Positions 6,243 through 12,740 of a DNA stretch of 12,740 nucleotides are shown here, piece after piece (position 1 is the first letter of the stretch; the number at the start of each line of letters is the position of its first letter). The stretch covers positions 1-12,740 of the forward strand of contig JAFZSS010000163.1 in assembly GCA_017619255.1 (NCBI GenBank), written 5' to 3'. The position numbers were made by a program, and so were the translations under genes. The notes beneath the pieces were generated by a model. It searched no databases. It was given only the letters and a program-made list of their open reading frames with translations, and was not told where the DNA came from. The DNA is from Muribaculaceae bacterium (lineage in GTDB: Bacteria; Bacteroidota; Bacteroidia; Bacteroidales; Muribaculaceae).

Positions 6243-8480
6243 ATGATTGACCATAATACAGTACAACAAATTCTGGATACCGCCGACATTGTGGATGTGG
6301 TGGGTGACTTCGTGGCGCTTAAGAAGCGTGGCGCCAACTGGATTGGCCTGTGTCCTTTCCACAATGACCGCCGCCCATCTTTTTATGTGTCTCGAGCCAA
6401 GGGCATCTGCAAGTGTTTTGCTTGTGGAGAAGGTGGCAGTGCGGTCAATTTCATCATGAAACATGAGCAGCTAAGTTATCCCGAAGCGCTGCGATACCTG
6501 GCGCGCAAGTATCACATCGAGATTCATGAGAAGGAATTAACTGATGAAGAGCGCCAGACACAAACTGAACGAGAAGCCATGCTCATGTTAAATGAGTGGG
6601 CATGTGGTTATTTTGAAAAACAATTAAATGAAACCCAGTCTGGACAGGAAATCGGTCTAACTTATTTCAGGGAGCGCGGTTTCAATGATGATACTATCAA
6701 GGAGTTTCGACTGGGGTACTCCAGTGAAGGCTATAATGATTTTTATCAGGCCGCCGTTGCTCAAGGATTCAACCCACAGTTACTTTTTGATGTGGGTTTA
6801 TGTATTCCTGATGACAGGGGCGGACATGACCGTTTCCGCGGCCGAGTGATGTTCCCGATCATGAACATTGCAGGAAAGGTAATAGGCTTTGGTGGCAGGA
6901 CCCTCAAAAAGGATAAGAATGTGGCGAAGTATGTCAACTCGCCCGAGTCGATCATCTACAAGAAAGGGGATATCATCTATGGGCTATTTCAAGCCAAGCG
7001 TGAAATCAGCAAGACCGACAAGTGCATCATCGTTGAGGGGTATGCCGATGTTATCTCAATGCATCAGGCAGGTTTCAAGAATGTGATTGCATCGTCAGGC
7101 ACGGCATTGACCATGGGGCACATTTATGCCATTCGCCGCTTCACTAATAATGTGACAGAGATGTTTGATGGTGATGAAGCAGGCGTCAAGGCTGCAATCC
7201 GCGGCGTCGATATGTTGCTCAAGGAAGGCTTGAACATCAAGGTTTTGCCTTTGCCACCCGAGGATGACCCTGATTCGTTTGTCCGAGCACATGGCTTCTC
7301 CGAGGTCGAGCAGTACATCAACGAGAACGAAACCGACTTCATTAAATTCAAGTCAAGCGTCGTGATGAAAGACGCCCAGAATGACCCCATCAAGCGAACG
7401 GCTGCTATCACTGATGTGGTCAAATCCATTGCTGTGATTCCCGACGAAATCGCTCGTATGGTTTACGCCAAGGAGTGCAGCTCGCTCTTCGAAATGGATG
7501 AGCAAACCATCCTGCGACAGATCAAGCATTATCGCGGCAAATTTCTGGAAGAGTGGCGCAATGAACGGCAAAAGCAACAAGCCCGTGAGCAACGCATGTC
7601 TCAGCAGTCAGGTGACACTCTGGCCCCCCCCCCTGGTGCTGATGATGTACCGCAGCTGCCCCCGGCTGATGATTTCATCCCTTCGCGGGAGAGTGTGGAG
7701 GCGCCTCCAGCAACTGACCATACGGTTTCTGTGAAGAGTGACATTGACGCACAGGAGCGCGAAGTCATTAGGCTTGTCGTCAATTATGGCATGTGTTACC
7801 TGACTGACACCAAGTATGATGATGGCTCCGTACTTCAAACCACTGTACTGGAGTATATCAGTAATGAATTGCAGATGGTGACTTTCAACAATCCGCTCTA
7901 CTTGCGCACATTTGAAATCGCTAAACAGTATCTGCATCCATTCTATCAAGACTTGGACACCTTTAACGCTCAGCTGGAAGAGAGAGTTCGTGAATATGTT
8001 GTTCAGGAAATGGCTAAAGAAGAGGAAGATGACCCTGACGCTATGGACAGTGCTACCCTGATCAATGCTCAAGAGCGTCGGGAGAAGGCGGCACAGGCAC
8101 GAGCCAATGTCCGGGGCAAAAATGAACTTGAAGAATTCCGCAGCAGCTATCTGATGAAAGCATTATGCTCGATTGATGACGATGAAGTGCGTCAGCTTGC
8201 GTGTGACCTTGCTGCCGACAACATGCCTCAGCTAAGCCGAATCCACTCCGAATTTGCCGTCATATTAGAAGAGCGCGACAAACTGACTACTCTGGTAGAC
8301 AATAGCTTGTATATCTGGCAAAACGCCTTGTTGGGCCTCAGTATCAATGAGGTGAAAGCACAGATAGCCCATGCTCCCCTCGAAGAGCAGCCCAGTCTAA
8401 TGAAGCAACTACAGGAGCTCTATAGCAAGCGCCATAAAATTGCCGCAATCATCGGCGACCGTGTGGTGAACCCAAAATGA
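6243..8480 (+). CDS. dnaG: DNA primase DnaG
   Basis: DnaG makes the RNA primers for chromosome replication. An N-terminal CHC2 zinc-binding domain has ligands C37, H40, C58 and C61. The RNA-polymerase core follows, with a Toprim fold. Its acidic residues E265 (in VEGYADV), D309 and D311 (in FDGDEAG) carry the same numbers I recall for the E. coli enzyme, and D342/D344 lie in DDPDS. Residues about 430-500 form a Gln/Pro/acid-rich linker, and the rest (about 500-745) is helical and should carry the helicase-binding function. At 745 residues it is longer than the 581 of E. coli, mostly through the linker and C-terminal part. The start follows the TPR gene by 13 bases, and no other methionine precedes the zinc domain. 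A run of ten C bases occurs inside the linker at 7624-7633. Confidence 0.97.
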   Translation: MIDHNTVQQILDTADIVDVVGDFVALKKRGANWIGLCPFHNDRRPSFYVSRAKGICKCFACGEGGSAVNFIMKHEQLSYPEALRYLARKYHIEIHEKELTDEERQTQTEREAMLMLNEWACGYFEKQLNETQSGQEIGLTYFRERGFNDDTIKEFRLGYSSEGYNDFYQAAVAQGFNPQLLFDVGLCIPDDRGGHDRFRGRVMFPIMNIAGKVIGFGGRTLKKDKNVAKYVNSPESIIYKKGDIIYGLFQAKREISKTDKCIIVEGYADVISMHQAGFKNVIASSGTALTMGHIYAIRRFTNNVTEMFDGDEAGVKAAIRGVDMLLKEGLNIKVLPLPPEDDPDSFVRAHGFSEVEQYINENETDFIKFKSSVVMKDAQNDPIKRTAAITDVVKSIAVIPDEIARMVYAKECSSLFEMDEQTILRQIKHYRGKFLEEWRNERQKQQAREQRMSQQSGDTLAPPPGADDVPQLPPADDFIPSRESVEAPPATDHTVSVKSDIDAQEREVIRLVVNYGMCYLTDTKYDDGSVLQTTVLEYISNELQMVTFNNPLYLRTFEIAKQYLHPFYQDLDTFNAQLEERVREYVVQEMAKEEEDDPDAMDSATLINAQERREKAAQARANVRGKNELEEFRSSYLMKALCSIDDDEVRQLACDLAADNMPQLSRIHSEFAVILEERDKLTTLVDNSLYIWQNALLGLSINEVKAQIAHAPLEEQPSLMKQLQELYSKRHKIAAIIGDRVVNPK
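7624..7633 (+). repeat. C10 homopolymer tract inside dnaG
   Basis: Ten consecutive cytosines encode the end of A461 and P462-P464 of primase. They use consecutive CCC codons where mixed proline codons would avoid the run. With one extra C the reading frame meets TGA at 7640-7642, giving about 466 residues. With one C fewer it runs to the stop ending at 7734, giving about 496 residues. The tract length is read directly; biological slippage is an inference. Confidence 0.9.
7626..7673 (+). repeat. Imperfect repeat in the primase linker
   Basis: The peptide PPGADD (residues 463-468) recurs as PPADD (473-477), and the DNA of both copies is a C run followed by GGxGCTGATGAT or GGCTGATGAT. This suggests a small local duplication within the flexible linker, next to the C10 tract. 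Confidence 0.45.
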
Positions 8481-8528
8481 GTTTTGATTTTTTAAGGTCT
8501 AATGGATGGCAAATCAAGTAATAATTAC

Positions 8529-8536
8529 TAAATTTG
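8529..8536 (+). promoter_or_regulatory. Promoter -7 box for the LysM-barrel operon
   Basis: TAAATTTG is an exact TAnnTTTG match 74 bases before the ATG at 8610. Only a poor -33 candidate (ATGG, 8506-8509) stands 19 bases upstream. No clear terminator hairpin was found between the dnaG stop at 8480 and this box, so read-through from dnaG is possible. Confidence 0.5.
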
Positions 8537-8609
8537 CCCTGTGTTTTGTGCACGCGAGCACCAAATAATTCGACCATCACTTTAAGCATTGCAAGACAAT
8601 CCACTGATT

Positions 8610-10637
8610 ATGAGAAGCAAATACATTATAGTTTTAGCCGTGTTCGCCATTGTGGCATTATCGGCAATGGCCCAGCAAAACCTGCCAAAAACGACTATTG
8701 GAGGCGTGGAGTACTATTATTATGTACCAAGTGCCGGCGAGAGTATCTATGACATCGCTGCAAAATTGAGCGTCACAAAAGATGAAATTATCAAGAACAA
8801 TCCTGATGCAGCCGATGGCATTGAGAGTGGCATGAGGTTGTATTTCCCTGTCGAAAAAGGCGCCCCCGCCCCTGTCGCTACATCCCAGACCCACAAGGTT
8901 GAGCAAGGCGAAACGCTTTATGGACTGGCCAAGCGTTATGGGGTGACTGTAGAAGAACTCGTTGCCGCCAATCCTGGCACTGAAAAAGGTATCAAAACAG
9001 GCCAATTGTTGAAGATTCCTGAAAGCTCTGCAGCCCTTGCGCCTGCCGTGAATGCTCATCAACAGGTCAGGGACGCCTTCAGTCAAAACAATAATGCTTC
9101 GGTGATGAATGTGGCGCTCCCGCAAGGTTCTGAACCCATGTATATCACAATGCAAAACGGTGAAAGTCTTTATAACCTTGCTAAACAATACAATTCTTCG
9201 ATAGAAGGCATTCTCTTGACTAACCCGGGTCTCAAACCTGATGGCTATGTTCCGGGCGCCAAGGTCAAAATCGTTCCTAATACTGCCCTGCCTTTCATTT
9301 ATGAGCGAACTGGAATCCGCAACTACAAGTATGAAGTGAAGCGTGGCGAATCATACGCCTCGATAGCCGCCGACAACGGAATCACTGAGCAAGCGCTGAA
9401 AGCCGCTAATCCCGGCATGAAGAAAGCAAAGAAAGGCAAGACGATCATTATACCAAAGCCGTTTACCGAGCGTGTCACAGGTGAAATGTCGACAATCTCA
9501 TTGGAGGAGCTGAGGGACTACTACAGCCCTCGTATTGACGATCTGTATGACAACCTTGTTGGAAAGCGTTTGGAGAATGAGGTGAACATCGCTTTGGTAC
9601 TCCCCTTCCAACTGCATAAGAGCGCCGCTCCAAAACAGGCTTATCTCTATACCGACTTCTATAAAGGATTCCTGTTGGCCTTGGATAGCGCAGCCACGAT
9701 AACCAACAAGCATATCAACTTGAATGTCTATGACACTCAGCACAATTTGAATGTGACGGACAGCATTCTTGCTCTGCCCGAGCTCAAGACGATGAACATG
9801 ATTATCGCGCCCAGTGAGCCACAACAGTTGGCGCGCATCAATGCCTTCGGTAAAGCAAATGGTGTGAATGTCATGAATTGTTTCACGACCAAAAACGAGG
9901 ATTATCTCGACAATCCTTACATCCTTCAGGTGAACACTCCCACAGGAGAGCTGATGCACGATGTGATGAGTTGGTTTGACGAGCGTTTCAAAGGCTATAA
10001 TGTGATTTTCCTTGCTGCTTCGGGTGATAATGACAAAGAGATGTACGAACACATGAAGCGCCACATTAACGGAAAGAAATATCCTTCATCAACGATTAAT
10101 GTGAGTGGTACTTTGACCTACAACGACATATCTAACAAGATGAATCCCGGGTCGAAATATGTCTTCATTCCCTCTTCGGGCGACAAGGATCTTTTGAAGA
10201 AATACATTAACGCCCTAAAGGAGGTCAAGAAAGAGCGCTTTGACTGCGATTTGGGTTTGATAGCCTATCCTGAATATGTCCTTTATCTTAAGGACTATCA
10301 GACTGATTTGCAGGATATTGATACATACATGTTCACCCGTTTCTTTAATGCCAAGGGTTTCCGCACTCGTAATCTGGAATCAGCTTATAAAACTAATTTT
10401 GGAGGAGAGCCGCTTCAGGCGACACCTCACATGGCCATCTACGGTTATGATACCGGAATGTACCTGCTCAAGTCGCTCGGCGCCGATGGTCTGATCAACG
10501 AAGACACCCCATTGTATAAGGGTATTCAGACCAGCTTCCGATGGGAACGAGGTGACAATTGGCGCGGTCTCACCAATCAGGCTATTGAGATTGTCCATTT
10601 CTCGCCCGACCACCAGATCACCGTCAATGTCCAATAA
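8610..10637 (+). CDS. Exported protein with four LysM domains and a receptor-like C-terminal domain
   Basis: The 675-residue protein begins with a signal peptide (residues 1-21, ending SAMA before Q22) without a lipobox, so it is probably periplasmic. Four LysM modules follow at about 35-80, 94-137, 177-223 and 238-283. Each has the GE(S/T)xYxxA and NP signature that binds N-acetylglucosamine-containing peptidoglycan. From about residue 325 (VNIALVLPF) to the end it resembles a type I periplasmic-binding-protein fold, as in branched-chain amino-acid receptors and the penicillin-binding-protein activator LpoA. The ATG at 8610 is chosen because it sits directly before the signal peptide; the in-frame TTG at 8589 only adds residues before it. 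The barrel-protein gene follows after 18 bases. A role in cell-wall sensing or synthase control is inferred. The receptor-like domain could instead be a degenerate structural module. Confidence 0.85.
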   Translation: MRSKYIIVLAVFAIVALSAMAQQNLPKTTIGGVEYYYYVPSAGESIYDIAAKLSVTKDEIIKNNPDAADGIESGMRLYFPVEKGAPAPVATSQTHKVEQGETLYGLAKRYGVTVEELVAANPGTEKGIKTGQLLKIPESSAALAPAVNAHQQVRDAFSQNNNASVMNVALPQGSEPMYITMQNGESLYNLAKQYNSSIEGILLTNPGLKPDGYVPGAKVKIVPNTALPFIYERTGIRNYKYEVKRGESYASIAADNGITEQALKAANPGMKKAKKGKTIIIPKPFTERVTGEMSTISLEELRDYYSPRIDDLYDNLVGKRLENEVNIALVLPFQLHKSAAPKQAYLYTDFYKGFLLALDSAATITNKHINLNVYDTQHNLNVTDSILALPELKTMNMIIAPSEPQQLARINAFGKANGVNVMNCFTTKNEDYLDNPYILQVNTPTGELMHDVMSWFDERFKGYNVIFLAASGDNDKEMYEHMKRHINGKKYPSSTINVSGTLTYNDISNKMNPGSKYVFIPSSGDKDLLKKYINALKEVKKERFDCDLGLIAYPEYVLYLKDYQTDLQDIDTYMFTRFFNAKGFRTRNLESAYKTNFGGEPLQATPHMAIYGYDTGMYLLKSLGADGLINEDTPLYKGIQTSFRWERGDNWRGLTNQAIEIVHFSPDHQITVNVQ

Positions 10638-10655
10638 GCTATTTAGTAGATTGAG

Positions 10656-11330
10656 ATGAAACGGATAGTGTTCTTGTTGTTGATGATGCCTCTGTTGCTT
10701 GAGGCACAGACTCACTATGAGAGCACGATTCATGTGGGTGGCAAGGCTGGAACGACCTTGTCGAAGGTGAATTTTAACCCGTCAGTAAAGCAGACTATGG
10801 TTCCCGGCTTCACTGCCGGCGCGATGTTTCGTTATGTGGAGGAGAAGAACTTTGGACTTGTTGCTGAACTTAATATAGCACAGCGTGGATGGAAGGAGGC
10901 CTATGATGGCACCGATTACAGCTACAGCCACACTTTCACCTATCTGGAGCTGCCTATCATGACACACATTTTCTTTGGTAACGAGCATGTAAAAGGTTTC
11001 TTTAATTTGGGGCCCGAACTCAATGTGATGCTGGGCGACGGCGTCTCCTCCAACTATGACTACAAGAATGCTGCGGGTATGGACTACTTCAATCAGAACG
11101 CCCGCCACATCGAGCAGCTGACTATGAAGGTGAAGAACAAGTTGGATTATGGTATCTGTGCCGGTGCAGGCATGGAACTGAACCTCAACGCCAAGCAGTC
11201 GCTATTGCTCGAGGGACGCTTCTATTACGGTCTGACCGATGTCTTCCCCAATCACAAGACCGACATCTTCTCGAGTTCTAATTCGATGACCATCTCCCTC
11301 TCCCTGGGCTACTTCTACCGCTTGAAGTAG
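10656..11330 (+). CDS. Small outer-membrane beta-barrel protein (porin/PorT-like)
   Basis: The 224-residue protein has a signal peptide (residues 1-17, cut before Q18). The rest is a series of alternating hydrophobic/polar strands rich in Gly and aromatic residues, ending SLGYFYRLK, a typical outer-membrane barrel C-terminus. The start VGGKAGTTLSKVNF and the segment FGLVAELNIAQRGW fit the 'porin family, outer membrane protein beta-barrel' group (PF13568 type) that includes PorT-like proteins. It starts 18 bases after the LysM protein and is very probably in the same transcript. Its stop codon abuts the stop of the convergent DUF3784 gene. Assignment to PorT of the type IX secretion system is not justified from this sequence alone. 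Confidence 0.85.
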   Translation: MKRIVFLLLMMPLLLEAQTHYESTIHVGGKAGTTLSKVNFNPSVKQTMVPGFTAGAMFRYVEEKNFGLVAELNIAQRGWKEAYDGTDYSYSHTFTYLELPIMTHIFFGNEHVKGFFNLGPELNVMLGDGVSSNYDYKNAAGMDYFNQNARHIEQLTMKVKNKLDYGICAGAGMELNLNAKQSLLLEGRFYYGLTDVFPNHKTDIFSSSNSMTISLSLGYFYRLK

Positions 11331-11669
11331 CTATTCAGTGTTTTTCTTATCTTTCTTTTTGGCCCAAAAGTGGGCGGAGGTGAAGGTCGCTGCAACAATG
11401 ATAAACACTGTTGCGGGGAAAACCACCATGATCAGATCCTTATAGCCACGAATGAGGAGAAAACCGAAGATGGGCACCATGACAGCTACAACGATAAGCA
11501 AGACGCCGACCAGAATGCGCACGCGGCGTTTGTCATATGCTTCCTGAACCTCACGGGACGCAGTATTGTAACCGGCGATGAGCGAGTCACCCTTGCCGCT
11601 TAAAATCACAATCGCCATAACCAGAAGAACAAGAGAAACGACGCTCAAGATGACAAATGCTTCAAGCAT
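11331..11669 (-). CDS. DUF3784 family membrane protein
   Basis: The protein has 112 residues and three predicted membrane helices (about 4-23, 50-72 and 79-97), with a lysine-rich cytoplasmic tail. The loop SGKGDSLIAGYNTAS (residues 24-38), followed by an E-x-YDKRR segment, is the signature I recall for DUF3784, a family of unknown function found in Bacteroidetes and Firmicutes. It is transcribed alone on the minus strand from a TAnnTTTG box at 11702-11709. Its TAG stop (11333-11331) directly touches the stop of the plus-strand barrel gene. Confidence 0.85.
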   Translation of the reverse strand: MLEAFVILSVVSLVLLVMAIVILSGKGDSLIAGYNTASREVQEAYDKRRVRILVGVLLIVVAVMVPIFGFLLIRGYKDLIMVVFPATVFIIVAATFTSAHFWAKKKDKKNTE

Positions 11670-11701
11670 GAGATTTCAGTATTAAATAATGTTATTTTCC
11701 A

Positions 11702-11709
11702 CAAAGATA
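11702..11709 (-). promoter_or_regulatory. Promoter -7 box for the DUF3784 gene
   Basis: On the minus strand TATCTTTG fits TAnnTTTG, about 33 bases before the ATG at 11669. No convincing -33 element was found at the normal spacing. Confidence 0.45.
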
Positions 11710-11756
11710 GTCAATGTTTTCGGCACTTTGTCACATTATATAAAATATATTTTTTG

Positions 11757-11764
11757 TAATTTTG
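11757..11764 (+). promoter_or_regulatory. Promoter -7 box for the mce-mmdA operon
   Basis: TAATTTTG is an exact TAnnTTTG match 59 bases before the ATG at 11824. The leader is very A/T-rich, with an A-rich run just before the start, as is common in this phylum. TTTG at 11727-11730 is 26 bases upstream, which is longer than usual for a -33 element. Confidence 0.5.
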
Positions 11765-11823
11765 TACGATATTTTGCAAAACAACTTATTAACATTATAT
11801 AATTGTCTAAAAAACAAAAAGTT

Positions 11824-12243
11824 ATGAACATTTCGCACATTGAACATGTGGGAATCGCCGTTACCTCGCTCGAGGAGGCTATTCCTTTCTACGAGAACAT
11901 GCTGGGCTTCAAATGCTTTGCCATTGAAGAAGTTGCTGACCAGAAGGTAAAGACTGCTTTCTTCCAGGTTGGCCAGACCAAGATTGAGCTCCTTGAGGCT
12001 ACCGGCCCCGAGAGCGCTATCGCCAAGTTCATCGAGAAGAACGGTGGCCGTGGTGGCATCCAGCACGTTGCTTTTGCCGTTGAGGATGGCGTTCAGAACG
12101 CATTGAACGAGGTACAGGAGAAGGGTGGCCGCGTTGTTGACGCACAGCCCCGCAAGGGTGCTGAGGGCCTGAATATCGCCTTCCTTCACCCCAAGACCAC
12201 TTGTGGCGCACTGTTAGAGCTTTGCGAGAATCCCAATAAGTAA
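11824..12243 (+). CDS. mce: Methylmalonyl-CoA epimerase
   Basis: This 139-residue enzyme interconverts the R and S forms of methylmalonyl-CoA, linking the mutase product to the decarboxylase in propionate formation from succinate. It is a vicinal-oxygen-chelate fold protein of normal family length. Likely metal ligands are H8 (in HIEHVGIAV), H81 (in GIQHVAFAV) and E132 (in ALLELCE), with another expected in the TKIELLEA segment. The ATG at 11824 is used because it begins the first beta strand ([13 protein letters not shown]); an in-frame TTG at 11803 would add a lysine-rich, non-conserved stretch. It precedes the carboxyltransferase subunit by 13 bases, an arrangement well known in Bacteroidales, which supports the function over other glyoxalase-like proteins. 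Confidence 0.95.
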   Translation: MNISHIEHVGIAVTSLEEAIPFYENMLGFKCFAIEEVADQKVKTAFFQVGQTKIELLEATGPESAIAKFIEKNGGRGGIQHVAFAVEDGVQNALNEVQEKGGRVVDAQPRKGAEGLNIAFLHPKTTCGALLELCENPNK

Positions 12244-12256
12244 TATCCAAATCGAC

Positions 12257-12740
12257 ATGGGAAAACAATTAGATAAAATCCAAGAGCTGATCGAGCGTCG
12301 CGAGAAAGCACGCCTGGGCGGTGGCGAGAAGGCTATTGCCAAGCAGCACGAGAAGGGCAAATTCACTGCCCGTGAACGCATCAACATGCTCCTTGACGAG
12401 GGTAGCTTTGAGGAACTGGACATGTTTGTCCAGCACCGTTGCACCAACTTCGGCATGGACAAGAAAACCTTTGACGGCGATGGCGTTGTAACCGGTTTCG
12501 GTACCGTTGACGGCCGTCTGGTCTATGTGTTTGCTCAGGATGCTACCGTCATCGGTGGTTCGCTGGGTGAGACCATGGCATTGAAGATGTGTAAGGTAAT
12601 GGATCTGGCCATGAAGCAGGGCGCACCTGTTGTCGGCCTGAATGACTCGGGCGGTGCCCGTATCCAGGAGAGCGTGAACGCCCTGGCTGGCTATGCCGAG
12701 ATTTTCCAGCGCAACATCAACGCATCGGGTGTGGTTCCCC
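12257..12740 (+). CDS. mmdA: Methylmalonyl-CoA decarboxylase alpha / propionyl-CoA carboxylase beta subunit, N-terminal part
   Basis: The first 161 codons are present and the gene runs off the window; a full-length family member has about 510-520 residues. The protein is the carboxyltransferase that moves CO2 between methylmalonyl-CoA and biotin. The N-terminal helix with [16 protein letters not shown] and [14 protein letters not shown] (from F92) is diagnostic of the acyl-CoA carboxyltransferase N-domain. The segment [13 protein letters not shown] (from about N129) is equally characteristic. In Bacteroidales the gene is usually followed by biotin-carrier and membrane subunits of a Na+-pumping decarboxylase, which would lie beyond this window. 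It is co-transcribed with the epimerase. Decarboxylase and carboxylase subunits cannot be separated from this part alone; the neighbour favours methylmalonyl-CoA as substrate. Confidence 0.93.
   Translation, partial: MGKQLDKIQELIERREKARLGGGEKAIAKQHEKGKFTARERINMLLDEGSFEELDMFVQHRCTNFGMDKKTFDGDGVVTGFGTVDGRLVYVFAQDATVIGGSLGETMALKMCKVMDLAMKQGAPVVGLNDSGGARIQESVNALAGYAEIFQRNINASGVVP

Noticed and set aside
11322..11344. Weak hairpin (11322-11326 with 11334-11338) followed by T residues after the barrel gene
   Set aside because: The stem is only five mostly A/T pairs with one wobble, too weak to call a terminator.
1..12740. Mobile element, CRISPR array, defence or biosynthetic system
   Set aside because: I saw no transposase, integrase, regular repeat array, toxin-antitoxin pair or other such genes. 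All recognised genes are housekeeping or envelope functions with similar composition.

Overview
The window looks like an ordinary chromosomal segment of a Bacteroidales bacterium (Bacteroides, Prevotella or Muribaculaceae type). Three things support this. The -7 boxes upstream of genes follow the Bacteroidetes pattern TAnnTTTG and there are no clear Shine-Dalgarno sequences. Several families are typical of the phylum: DUF4293, a PorT/porin-like barrel, a LysM plus receptor-fold protein, an M49-like peptidase tail, and NhaD. The mce-mmdA gene pair of the succinate-to-propionate pathway is also present. I saw no mobile element, CRISPR array, tRNA, rRNA or defence system. No stretch longer than about 300 bases lacks a gene.

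Layout. Positions 1-193 hold the 3' end of a probable dipeptidyl-peptidase III gene, closed by a strong terminator. An exported GH20 beta-N-acetylhexosaminidase follows (330-1982, +) and meets a minus-strand pair across a shared hairpin near 2015-2051. That pair is a DUF4293 membrane protein (3453-3830) followed by the NhaD Na+/H+ antiporter (2069-3406). A divergent promoter region (3831-4000) leads to a two-gene unit: a 742-residue TPR-containing protein and, 13 bases later, DNA primase dnaG (6243-8480). An envelope operon then encodes an exported protein with four LysM repeats and a receptor-like domain (8610-10637), plus a small outer-membrane beta-barrel (10656-11330). A minus-strand DUF3784 membrane protein (11331-11669) ends exactly where the barrel gene ends. 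The window closes with methylmalonyl-CoA epimerase (11824-12243) and the first 161 codons of the carboxyltransferase subunit of methylmalonyl-CoA decarboxylase / propionyl-CoA carboxylase (12257 onward).

How the genes work together. The epimerase and carboxyltransferase act in consecutive steps of propionate formation. The LysM protein and barrel probably both work at the cell envelope, and the hexosaminidase in the periplasm or at the surface on amino sugars. The TPR protein and primase are probably co-transcribed, but their functional link is unknown.

The most unusual detail is a run of ten cytosines (7624-7633) inside dnaG. It lies between the catalytic core and the helicase-binding part of primase. 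A one-base change in either direction would cut off the C-terminal part. I did not find a convincing new multi-gene system.
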